DNA from: Casuarina equisetifolia
Taxonomy: Eukaryota > Streptophyta > Magnoliopsida > Fagales > Casuarinaceae
Length of the DNA stretch: 64,000 bases
NCBI GenBank assembly: GCA_028551475.1
Contig: CM052358.1
Coordinates: forward strand, 21,168,853-21,232,852
Direction of reading: 5' to 3'
The notes under the pieces are model-generated. The model made no database searches. It was not told the DNA's origin and saw nothing but the letters and a program-made list of their open reading frames with translations. The position numbers and the translations under genes were made by a program. Below are positions 1-10,480 of this stretch, one piece after another; position 1 is the stretch's first letter; the number at the start of each line of letters is the position of its first letter.

Positions 1-974
1 GCAAATTATATCTAATTTGCAATAGATATAATGGATTTTGGAATTACAAAGTCTTTTGTACATTGATATTATACAGTCACATAAAATAGCATTAGTACGG
101 TAAAAACCAAGCTCTGCAACAAAGAAAGAAAAGGAGTATGCTCACTTCTAGCCGTAAAAACTGCTTGGGTATAGTTTGAGCTTGCTCCAAGGAGGGGAGA
201 GTCTGATGTTAGCAGAGAATGCCAGATCACTTCCTATGATCCAACCCACGTAGTTGTAGTTACGTAGAGAGATGATGAGCAAACATTTCTTATAATAAGT
301 GTTTTTATAGTTTCATTTTTATTTTATTTTTTTGTCCATCTTCTGTAGGTACTTTCCTTGTAAATTTTGAGTACTTATTTATGAACATTTCAAGAGTAGA
401 AATTTTCAGTTATTCTGTTTTTCTTCTTTTATTTTTGATTGCTAGGTTTGCTATTTGAAGTTAAATAAAAGTCCCCTGCAGCTTAGTAGGACATAAAAGG
501 ACTCTCAACTAGGAGGTTGGAGGGTTTGCAACACTTGCTTTGCCCTATATATATATATATATACACACACTAAATAAAAGAATTAATTCAATGAAAGTGG
601 ATTGAGATTTAGGAATTAATCATTATAGATTAATCCCCCCAACCCTGGCTCCCTTTTTTTGTTTTTTTTGTTACATAAAAGTAGGTCTAGGAATTAATCA
701 CCCACATTTATGTAAGTAGTTTTCTCCACGTGAATATGTTGATCAATGTTCCACTTCCATGAGTGATGGCAATAAGAATATGGTGATAAAATATTGTTAA
801 ATACTCAATTACATAGGCAAGAAAATGTATTAAAATTCCCTTTCTTCAAACACGAGGATAAAGGTGGTGCCCTAACAGGTAAGTGCGAAATTTGTCATCA
901 CTGTAGATTAAAGCACGAGCAACCACTTAAAGCTGGTTTAAATCATTCAATTAATGGTTTTTCAAAACGTAGGT
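1..974. other. Non-coding left edge with TNL-upstream-like sequence
   Basis: I see no supportable gene here. Bases about 60-165 resemble 55265-55350, which lies upstream of the TNL at 56386 (shared words GCATTAGT, AAGCTCT and AAGAAAGAAA). This suggests the stretch is a decayed TNL upstream region. A short TA then CA microsatellite lies at about 549-570. A 60-codon open frame at 794-976 contains a cysteine/histidine cluster, but it has no convincing family match and I do not call it a gene. Confidence 0.4.
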
Positions 975-2289
975 AAACTGATGAACTGGCACGAGCTTGA
1001 TGCAAATTCATCACATTTGAATCTATCATATGGAGACTTATCAAGTGATATTAGGTGTTTATCCTCACTTACAAATTTAAATATCTTATGAAATAAATTT
1101 ACAAGAATACCTGAATGCATTTGTCAACTTTCCAATCTTAATACACTTGAAGTTTGTAGGTCCTTCAGTCACTGTCATGCCTCTGTTGTCAAGTTCAAGC
1201 TCTCTATCATACCCTTTAAAGTTTCTTTGATTTTTCGAGACTGTAATTCATTAGATGTAGCAATCCCTAATGATCTTGGTTATTTATTATTAGCTAGATC
1301 TTCAAGTTTAAATGGAAACAAATTTACAACATTACCAGAAAGCTTCTGTCAAATCCCCAATCTTGCGACACTCTTTTTGGATGGTTGCAAATGGCTTCAA
1401 GGTTTGCCAAAACTTCCATTAAGTTTGAAGTGGCTAACCGCATATAATTGTCCATCACTGAAGATTCTTAACTGCCAAGCGGACTTGGTGCCTTCATCCT
1501 CATTGCGAATTGCCTGTTGTGATGTTTTCTGTGGCCACCAATAATAGTTGTGATGTCACACATTACAAGATTTTGCAAATGCTTTCAATATCTCCTCAAG
1601 TAAATCACCTGCTCCCATTTAACACGTGTTGTTATTATAAACAGAAATTGCTATTTTGTAATTACACAGTTGTATTGTAATTAACATCTTTCACTCTTTT
1701 GTTTTACTTTTCTTATTGACAAGGGAAAGGATTATAGAGTAAAGAGAAGATATGCGTTGTCATGGGAGCCTACACTAGGATCTGAAATCCCAGGGTGGTT
1801 CAACACGGGAAGCACCAATTTCTTTGGAGCAGTTCATAACCACATAGACATAGATTTTGAGGACTGGAAAGGATGTGCGTTGTTTATTGTTTTGAAGTTC
1901 ATGGCCATGGGAATTCCAATTCTAGAGTATTTAGAGGTAGAAATCCTACGTTTCCTAATTTTGTTTGTCGAGTGCAAGCTAATGGTATTTGTCTAAAAGA
2001 GCCCTTGGCCCTTAGTATCCGTGAAGTCCCTTTTGTTGGCCATAATGGATTTTGGGTGTACTTACCAGCTGGGCTTTTTAGGAAGTGGTGGATTTGTTTT
2101 CAACCAAACCATGACCTTAGGTTCTCAAATGCAACAAGTAGCTTGAATGTGGAGATAAAGGAGTGTGCAGGGCATCTAATATGTAAGGATGATGTTTTAG
2201 AATTCTTTGATGTTCTTGGTAGCATTACGCCACCTGGTTTAGAATTGAAAGAACTTCATGACTTTGATTTTTGGTTAAATATTCATTGA
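975..2289 (+). pseudogene. TNL-A: 3' relic of a TIR-NBS-LRR gene (LRR end plus C-JID)
   Basis: This is the 3' part of a plant TNL immune receptor. Bases 975-1600 encode the last leucine-rich repeats. The open part, 1227-1544, reads AIPNDLGYLLLARSSSL and then LPESFCQIPNLATLFLDGCK, and it aligns closely with TNL-B at 35090-35690. An intron of about 130 bases follows, with GT retained after CTCAA. The final exon, to the TGA at 2287-2289, encodes the post-LRR C-JID domain (EIPGWF, FEDWKG, WVYLPAGLF, LNVEIKECAG). A one-base loss near 1900, relative to TNL-B, shifts the frame inside that exon, so two overlapping frames (1757-1996 and 1873-2289) carry it. TIR and NB-ARC exons are absent from the 974 bases upstream. 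I regard it as a dead, 5'-truncated paralogue of TNL-B. The sequence directly shows the domains and the break; loss of function is inferred. Confidence 0.85.
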
Positions 2290-3515
2290 AAGGATGAAGG
2301 TATAATTAGCATACAAGGATGGTTTTTGAAGAAGTCAATGAAGTGTTATTGATAACACAAGTGGTGCCACAAGATTGAGGTAGTCAAACAATATATTGCT
2401 ATTTCGTCTCTCTCTTTATTTCATTGTCAGTATTATTTTGTTGGTAATTCTTAACTATAAACAGAGCCTATTTTTATTGCAAGCAAGCCAACAAGCTCTG
2501 CTTTTCACACTGCAACTCCAAGTAGCCTGCAAAAATTCTACTTTTTATGCCGTAGTACCTACTTGTTGTAGTTAGGTTTAATTATTTTGAAAATATTAAA
2601 AAGGAATATCTTAATATTGGACCAGGATAAGGTCTTTTACCTTATAAATTCCTAAAATTAAGTTCATCTTGGTTCACATTACATTAGTAACATTTGATTA
2701 TACAAATATTCTTCACTTCATCCGTTGATCTTTACTTCAATTTTACTTGAAAAATAATTTTATAAAACTCAATGGAATTAGTTCATCTTCTTAGTTGACC
2801 CGATCTAGATTAATATAATAAAATTATCAAATTTATGAGAATTTTCTTGTTTAGCAAAGCTGCCAAAGGTAGTTGAGCCATTAGACATTAGATTGAAACT
2901 GATTGACCAAGCAATTAAGCAGATGTCTCTGTTTTTTAGCGCGACCACGTCGACCCACCAACCATTAAATTGGAGAGAAAATTGCTCCCTTCGGAGCTAG
3001 CTGCCAATTTCTGCTACAACATAGTTGAACACAGAACATAGTTGAGAGACTAACTACACCACCACAATCATTTACACTTGATATTTATACACAAACTTGA
3101 GTAATTAACTTGCTGCAGCTTGTTCATGTCATTAAAGCAATCAAAACAGAGAAAGATGGAAACTACAACTTTCACTAACAACTACAAATAGGTAAATGAA
3201 AGTTGTAACGATGGGACCTGCAGAATGTCATCCTTCCAGTGAAGAGAACTTGTAAATACTGGGATCTTCATTTTATTGCTAGTTTGTAAAAGAAACCGCT
3301 CTACAAACACACCATTAGCCTCCATGTTATAATCCAAGTTATGTTGCAGAAGACCCGCTACTTCCATGTAAGTCTAGCTTGTAAATCCCATGCACGCAGG
3401 AGTTGGTTATTAACAAAATCGAGGGAATGTGGACAAGACCCAGAGTCAAAAGAATTACTGCTTTCGGTTTTGGTGACCACAAACTACGAGTTCTTCCTTT
3501 GAGCTTCAGGAGTTT
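2290..3515. repeat. 3' flank of TNL-A, duplicated at 36415-37340
   Basis: There is no gene. The stretch aligns by eye with the region after TNL-B: both contain TTATTTTGAAAATATTAAA and, near 2930/37070, GTCTCTGTTTT.TAGCGCGACC followed by CACCA..ATTAAATTG. A third diverged copy of the latter module is at about 31750-31830, upstream of TNL-B. Bases after about 3370 lead up to the gypsy insertion. Confidence 0.7.
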
Positions 3516-4536
3516 TGTAAGGCCTTTACCTCGTTCTCCACTTGTCTCCTCAAAGCCACAGCCCTAGATCTTGTATTTGGACCTTCGGACAGACCTTCCT
3601 TACGAGGAAGTCTGTGTGGCCTGTTAGTGTTTGGAATTATTGATGAGAGAAAGAAGACTGGTCTCTCTCGAGCTCATTCCACAAGAACCCTAACCGTTAG
3701 CTACCTAAGTAGGCAAACCACCAGCTACCTGAAAAGGTAGATTCTAGAATTCTTTTCTCCAGACTCGACACCCCCTTCTCTCCCTGGTTTCCCCCATACA
3801 AAATACTATTTTCCCCGGGCCTATATCCTAACCCAATATCTTGGGTTTTACATCACAAAAGCCCAATATTCCCTTACATTATGATATAGCCCATCCTCCA
3901 TAGCCCAAGCCCAAGCCCAAGCCCAAGCCCAAGCCCAAATACTCATTAGTGATAATGTGGCCCAACCTATACAAGCCCAAGTCTAATCCAAAGAAGCTTA
4001 AGAAAGTTGATCAAGTGGTTGGGAAGCAAGTAGTTGGTAATTGACAGTTGAGAGCAAGTAGTTGGTGATTAAAAGTTAATAGTTGGGAGATAGTAGTTGG
4101 GGAGTTAGTAGTTGGCTACATTTATGATTATAGTTGTCTTAGTTCTCTATAAATAACTAGTACCATTGAGTAATGGAGGCATAAGTTGTGAGATTTAAGT
4201 ATAAGCTTTAAGCTTTCCTTCTAAGTTTTGTATCTTTTTGCTTGAGGCAAGAGTGGTGAACTTCATTGCTCTGTATCTCTTTGGAGTTACTTTCAATAGA
4301 GTGATGAGTGTTTATCCTTAAATTCTAAGGTGGTGAGTTATTTGTATCCTTAGTTTTCAAGATAATTTTATCCTTTTATTTTCCTCCTTGCTATCTAGTA
4401 TAACATTAATACAACCGCCCTTACCCTTATACCAGGTCCCCCTTCACAATTACAATTTACTTACAAAAACTAGTTAACTACTCAAAATACAAGTTTACTA
4501 CTCAAAATACAAATACTTACTTTACAACCAGTAACA
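3516..4536 (-). repeat. Gypsy A 3' LTR, interrupted by a 521-bp insert
   Basis: It matches the other LTR at 13041-13512 along its whole length, for example ACCTTCGGACAGAC, AATATCTTGGGTTTTACATC and CAATTTACTTACAAAAACTA. The match breaks at ACATTA (3876-3881) and resumes at ACATTA (4403-4408). Without the insert the LTR is about 0.49 kb. A short local duplication (CTACTCAAAATACAA twice) near 4480-4515 is absent from the other LTR. Confidence 0.88.
3882..4402 (+). mobile_element. 521-bp LTR-like insert in the gypsy A LTR
   Basis: It is flanked by a perfect direct repeat ACATTA (3876-3881 and 4403-4408), and the other LTR of the same element has one uninterrupted ACATTA, so the insertion is proven by comparison. 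It starts TGATATAG and has a TATA-like CTATAAATAACTAG near 4149, which suggests a solo LTR, but the right end (CTAGTATA) is not a clean CA. It contains a (CCCAAG)n hexamer run (about 3903-3937) and several GTAGTTGG repeats (4020-4120). The family is not identified. Confidence 0.65.
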
Positions 4537-4539
4537 ATT

Positions 4540-5749
4540 CCCTCCTACTTAACTTCAGCCTTGTCCTTAAGGCTGGACGATGGATTGCTGCTGAAAATAG
4601 GGATACTTCACTTGGAATTCTTTTTCTCTCACCCAGGTTGCCTTTGCTGGAGATTTCCTTTTCCAGTGTACTAAAAGTTCCATTCTTCCTTTCTGCCTTC
4701 TATTCTCCAGTACAAATTGAGGAGTTTTCTTCCTCTAACTCCTCCAATTCATCATGATATTCATCTGGGTTTTCTACTTGAGTTGCTTGCAAATCACCAA
4801 CAAATCACCTTAACTTTGAAACATGGAACACAAGATGAACCTTTGCTGTGGAAGGCAATTCTAACTCATAAACTAACTTCCTAAGTCTTCAGATTATCTT
4901 ATAGGGCCCATGGAATTTAGGTTTTAGCTTATGATTTCGTTGTTGACCCACCAAGGTCTGTTTGTATTGTAGAAGCTTGACCATTACTAAATCTCCTTCC
5001 TAGTACTCCACATCTTTCTTTTTCTTGTCGTATATGCATTTCATCCTTTCTTGGGTAGCCTGTAGATTTCTTTATATTCTCTCTAATACAACATTTCTTT
5101 CCTCTAATATCTTTTCCACGAAAGCTACCTTTATTGTACCTTTCACATAGGTAAGGAGAGATGGTGGGCTCTAGCCAAAAACCACCTCATAAGGAGTGTA
5201 TAAAGTTGAACTATGCCAGCTCGTGTTATAACAATACTACACCCATGGCAGCCACCTAGTCCACTCCTTGGGATGTTCATCCACAAAGCATTTTAATTAC
5301 ATTTTTAGCGTTTTGTTTAATATCTCCAATTGCCCATTCATTTGCGGATGATATGCGAAAGAGAAGTTGAAAGTTGTATTCTGCAGTCTAAAAAGTTCCT
5401 TAAAAAACTTACCAGTAAATAAGGGATCACAATCATGAACAATGGTCTGAGGCATCCCATAAAACTTGAAGATATTATCAAACAATGCTTATGCCACAAA
5501 ACCTATTGTGCATGGATGGGATAAAGGAATAAAATGCTTGAACTTAGATAATTGATCCACTAGTACTAGTATAACAGATTTTCCTGAAGAATAGGGTAAC
5601 CCCACAATGAAATCCATAGAAATATCTTTCAACTTCTGTTTGGGAATTGGTAGTGGTTGGAGTAACCTAGGTTGTTTACTCGTTTCACTTTTATTCTTTT
5701 GACACACTACACATTCCCTTACCATTCGCTTTACCTTAATGTTCATATC
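4540..5749 (-). pseudogene. Gypsy A integrase and chromodomain relic
   Basis: Bases 5489-5749 encode the end of the zinc-binding H2C2 region (RECVVCQKN) and the first part of the integrase core (DISMDFIVGLP, VDQLSKFKHF). Bases 5297-5485 encode the later core (VHDCDPLFTGKFFKELF, AYHPQMNGQLE), which keeps the final glutamate of the DDE triad. A frameshift separates the two blocks. The C-terminal extension continues in fragments. At about 4560-4690 a chromodomain-like stretch reads VHWK then ATWVREKEFQVKYPYF. These enzymes insert retrotransposon cDNA into chromatin, the chromodomain probably aiding targeting. Stops and frameshifts make this copy inactive. Gypsy identity is firm; the exact chromovirus lineage is not resolved. 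Confidence 0.82.
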
Positions 5750-7047
5750 TGTTCAGTGATTTTTAAATACAAGTGAATATGTCGAACAAGTAATATAATG
5801 ATAAGGAAAGTATCGTCCCACAGAGATTGGTGATTACTATGCCAACTAATTACTAACGGTGAACAACTCCTAGAATTTATCTAACAAATCTAAATTGATA
5901 GAGAATAAACTAATCAACTAAATTTAATAAAACTAAATACACAAAATATGTTAAAGTGTCCGATTTCACCATAACTATGAGGTACTAATGTAGATTATGT
6001 ATGCTTGCAAAAGGCATAATATCTATGTGATGGCGGAACTTCCTAATTTATTTACTATCCTATGTCTAGGTATAGCAAACCTACTTAGTTCATTAATTCA
6101 CTATATTTCTATATGTGAATTGAAACAAACCAAATGCATTAAGATCTATGAACATTCCCAGTTTACAATAAATCTTTCGATTATCTTATCACCAAAAGCC
6201 ATACAAACAACATGGTATATGTCTATCCACATTTAATTCATGGTTATATATTATAAGAAGCAATTACATATTATTACCTCTCAGTCTCAAACATGCACAT
6301 CAAATCATTCAAGTGGTGGCCAATCACTTAAAAGCATTAAGCATAATAATATATAACTCACATAAATAAAATATCTTGCAAAACATAATAATCATAAAAT
6401 TCATACCATCATAATTAGGTTACATCATAGCTCTAACAAAAATAAACTAAAACATAAAGAAATAATGAGGAAGAATGGTAATAAAAAATAAAGAAGGCAT
6501 CTTGAATCCAAGAACAAGAAGTCTGTCACCCTTTTTGTCTTCTTTTCAAGAAAACCTTGAATTCTTGGCCTCTTTCTTGAGTTGTGCTCAATTTCCTCCT
6601 CTCTCTTTCTTTTGCCTCTTCTCTTCTCTTAAATAAGGTTTAGGTTTAGACCTACTCTTATCCTAGTAGAATTAGGTCTCAAAGATCTAAAACAATTGAG
6701 TTTTGAACTCTTAATTTAATTAGATTTTGAACTCCTAATTTAATTAAGCTTTGAACTCCTAATATGATTAGGTTTTTTAATTATTTAGAAAACCCAATAA
6801 CAATAAAATCTAATAACAATCATTCAAAGCCCAAGCCCATCTTGACTCTCTTGATCTTGATATTATGATTTTGCCACACAATAAGCATCAGGCTCTCCAT
6901 GTTCATCTCTTTTCTCCTTGTCTTCTTGTGCTACATAAACAAGATAAATTTAAGTAAATAAAGAGAAGTTCAAATATTTTCTCACAATTGTTAAAGTTAT
7001 TTATTGCCTAAAATAGGTAAAATAACTCTATAAAAATAGAGTTATCA
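5750..7047 (-). mobile_element. Family S solo LTR, copy 1
   Basis: The ends are TGTTCAGTG...GAGTTATCA on the plus strand, and the flanking target duplication is perfect: ATATC at 5745-5749 and 7048-7052. The sense strand is minus: there a TATA-like segment precedes AGAGAAGAGAAGAGGC, and about four 24-bp repeats (about 6683-6780) lie just upstream. It sits between the RNase H and integrase of gypsy A. No internal region, primer site or second LTR is present, so it is a solo LTR. Confidence 0.88.
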
Positions 7048-7143
7048 ATATCCATCCAATAAAACACAGCTTTTATCCTCTTCAAGGTCTTTTCTCTCCC
7101 TTCATGAGTACTACAATGCATTTCCTTAATTATAATAGGTATG

Positions 7144-8393
7144 TGATAACTCTATTTTTATAGAGTTATTTTATATATTTTTTAGGAAATAAATAATACA
7201 ATGCTTATGAGAAAATATTTGAACTCCTCTTATTTATTTAAATTTGTCTTGTTTTTGTAGCACAAGGAGGCAAGGAGAAAAGAAATGAACATGGAGAACC
7301 TGATGCTTATTGTGTGGCAAAATTGTAATATCAAGATCAAGAAAGTCAAGATGGGCTTGGGCTTTGGATAATTGTTATTAGATTTTCTATTGTTATTGGA
7401 TTTTCTATTTAAATAGAAAACCCAGTCATATTAGGAATTCAAGTCTCAATTAATTTAGGAGTTCAAAACCTAATTATTTTAGGTCTCTAAAACCCAATTC
7501 TACTAGGATAGGAGATAGGTCTAAACCTAAACCCTATTTAAGAGAAAAGAAGAGGCAAAAGAAGGGAGGAGGAAATTGAGCACAATTCAAGAGAGAGGTC
7601 AAGAATTCAAGGTTTTCTTGAAGAGAAGACAAAAAGGGTGACAGACTTCTTGTTCTTGGATTCAAGATGCCTTCTTTATTTCTTATTACCATTCTTCCTC
7701 ATTATTTCTTTATGTTTTAGTTTATTTTTGTTAGAGCTATGATGTAACCTAATTATGATGGTATGAATCTTATGATTATTATGTTTTGCAATATATTTTA
7801 TTTATGTGAAGTTATATATTACGAAGTTTAATGCTTTTAGGTGATTAGCTACCACTTAGATGACTTGATTTGCATGTTAAAGACCGACAGGAAATAACAT
7901 GCAGTTACTTCTTGTAATATGTAACCATAGATTAAATATGGATAGACATATACCATATTGTTTGTGTGGCTTTCGGTGTAAACTGGGAATATTCATAGAT
8001 CCTAATGCATTTGGTTTGTTTCAATTCACATATAGAGATATAGTGAATTAATGAACTAAGTAGGTTTGCTATACCTAGACATAGGATAGTAAATAAATTA
8101 GGAAATTTTGCCATCACATAGATATTATCTCTCTTGCAAACATAAATAATCAATATTAGTACCTAGTAATTATGGTGAAGTCATATGCTCTAACATATTT
8201 CTTTTATTAAGTTTTCTTATATTTAGTTAGTTAATCTATCATCTATCAATTTGGTTTGCTAAATAAATTCTATGAGTTATTTACCGTTAGTAATTAGTTG
8301 GTCTAGTAATCACCAATCTCTGTGGGACGATATTTTTCTTATCATTATATTACTTGTTTGATATGTTCACTTGCATATAAAATTCACCGAACA
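7144..8393 (+). mobile_element. Family S solo LTR, copy 2
   Basis: It starts TGATAACTC and ends TTCACCGAACA, with perfect GTATG duplications at 7139-7143 and 8394-8398. It lies in inverted orientation only 96 bases from copy 1, head to head. A TATA-like CCCTATTTAAGAG near 7532 marks the LTR promoter and gives the sense direction. About three 24-bp repeats are present at about 7425-7505. Confidence 0.88.
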
Positions 8394-9965
8394 GTATGAG
8401 AGATAAGTTAGGAGGAAGATATACCTTATCCTTGTAAGTTAAAACCCCATCCTTGTAATTCCAAAGGCCTACAGCCTTACCCTTTTCAATATTCTGGACT
8501 ATTTCCTATGCCTTGGGACTACTTCTGATCTCTTCTCTAATGGAATTCAACCACTGAGGGTGGGGACCAGAAATAGAAGCACAATTGGCCCGTGAATTGT
8601 TATGAGAAATCCCTTCTCAATCTGCACCTTGCCTGGAGAGCCCATCAACAACTACATTTTCTCTTCCAGCCTTGTATTCTATGGTAAAATCATACCCCAT
8701 CAACTTCAAGAGCCACTTTTGCTAGGCCGGAGTCACTATTTTTTGTTCTTGTAAAAACTTTAGTCTTCTTTGATCAATCCAAATTATAAATTGGCTCCTA
8801 AGTAAATAATGTCTCCATTTCTATACAACCATGATAATTGCTAGCATCTCATGATCATAAGTGGACAATTTCGAGTGGCTACCATGTAAGGTCTTGCTGA
8901 AGTATGCAATTGGTCTTTTTCCTTGGGATAATGTGGCTCTAACCCTGGTACCGAATGCGTCACACTCTAGAATGAAGAGTTTAGTGAAATCTAGTAATTA
9001 TAATACTAGGGTCGAAGTGATTGCAATTTTCAATTGATAAAATGCTTGTTGAGCTTGCTTGTTCCAAGAGAAAGCATCCCGTTTCAATAGGTTTGTGAGT
9101 GGCTCTATAATCCTTCCATATCCTTGAATAAAACACCGATAATATCTAGCTATGCCTAAAAAACCCCTTAAAGCTTTTACAAAACGGGGTACTAGCCATT
9201 GAAGAATTGCCTCAACCTTGCTAGGATCCATAGCAACCCTTTTTTTACTTATAACATGTCCAAGGAATCTCAACCTTGTACAACCAAATTCACACTTAGA
9301 CAATTTAGCATAAAGTCGATTCCTTCTTAAAGTTTCCAACACCATTTGTACATGTTTGAGATGCTCCTCCCATGTTTTGTTGTAAACCAATATATTATTA
9401 AAGAAAACAAGAACCATTTTTCTTAAAAAATCTTGAAAGACCATATTCATTAATGATTGGAAGATGGAAAGTCCATTAGTTACCCCAAATGACATCACTA
9501 AGAATTCGTAATGCCCATGATGGGTGCGAAAGGCAGTTTTCTCAATGTCTTCCTCTTTCATTCAAATTTAATAGTACCCTGATCTGAGATCCAATTTGGA
9601 GAAATAGTGGACTCCATTCAACTTGTCTAAGAGTTCATCTATAGTTGGTATGGGAAACTTATCTTTTACCATCTATTTATTAAGCTCCTATAATCCACAC
9701 AAAGCTGCCAAAACCCATCTGCCTTTTTGACTAATAATATTGGAGATGAGAACGGGCTCTTACTTGGTTGAATGACTCCTTCCTCCAACAACTCTTTCAC
9801 CAACCTCTCAATTTCCCCTTTCTGAATATACAGATATCTATATGGTTTAATTGATACCAATTTCCCTTCACCCTTCAAAACTATCCTATGGTCATGGCTT
9901 CTTGGTAAAGGTAGCCCTTTCGGGGTTTGAAAGACATCCCTAAAATTTGCTAATAACTGTTCCAT
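8394..9965 (-). pseudogene. Gypsy A reverse transcriptase and RNase H relic
   Basis: Minus-strand frames 9666-9965 and 8998-9561 together hold most of a gypsy reverse transcriptase: the N-terminal KELLEEGVIQPSKSPFSSP, then ILLVKKADGFWQLCVDYRSL, then FRTHHGHYEFLVMSFGVTN and the connection region ending FLGIARYYRCFIQGYG. The active-site box that should read FxDD reads FFNN; both metal-binding aspartates are changed (codons at 9394-9399). Between the frames, about 100 bases contain stops. RNase H continues at 8400-8997 in fragments (IAYFSKTLHG, YDHEMLAI), with stop codons. The loss of both catalytic aspartates alone would abolish cDNA synthesis. The frames are broken, so this is a relic. Confidence 0.85.
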
Positions 9966-10480
9966 TTGTCTTGATTAGTCCTAATTAACCTATGCTACTC
10001 CCAACTAGTTTGGTTTTTCCATAATGCCTTCATTCACTAACTGAACTATGAGGAGTTGCCCTTTCTTTGTTAGTTCCTTAGTAAACTGATTTTCCTCAAT
10101 TAATTAGGATTGCTTGGGCTGCCACCTGTGTAATAGCACCCTTTGGTTTTCCATCACAAATTCCATTTGATGTTTAGCAAAATTCCAAACAATGTCTCCT
10201 AGAGTCTCAAGCCATTAAACACCCAATACTATATCAACATCTACCAAGGGTAGGACATATAAATCCATAGTCATTCTAACTCCTTGTAACTTTACTTCCA
10301 CTCCTTTACATACCCCACAACTCTTTATAGCTTTCCCACTAGCAACCATTACCTTAAATGTCGATAAGCAATCAACCTTAAGTCCAATTCATGAAACTAA
10401 GGCCTGATAAATGAAATTATGGGTAATACTAGAGTCAATTAATACCCAAATCTGCTTCTTGAATGTTTGCACTTATCCCT
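9966..10480 (-). pseudogene. Gypsy A protease relic
   Basis: Translated fragments on the minus strand between about 10180 and 10450 resemble the retropepsin-like RVP_2 domain of plant gypsy elements: DSSITHNFIYQAL corresponds to the usual DSGATHNF start, followed by VKLQGVRMTMDLYVLPLVD and DIVLGVQWLETLG. The active-site glycine is replaced by serine. Stops interrupt it before the reverse transcriptase begins. It would have processed the Gag-Pol polyprotein. Confidence 0.7.

Noticed and set aside
794..976. 60-codon frame with CEICHHCRLKHEQP, similar in look to a zinc motif
   Set aside because: Too short, no neighbouring domain support and no retrotransposon context on either side.
3903..3937. 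Regular CCCAAG hexamers, at first sight like a short-repeat array
   Set aside because: A simple tandem microsatellite inside an LTR-like insert, without spacers, so not CRISPR-like.
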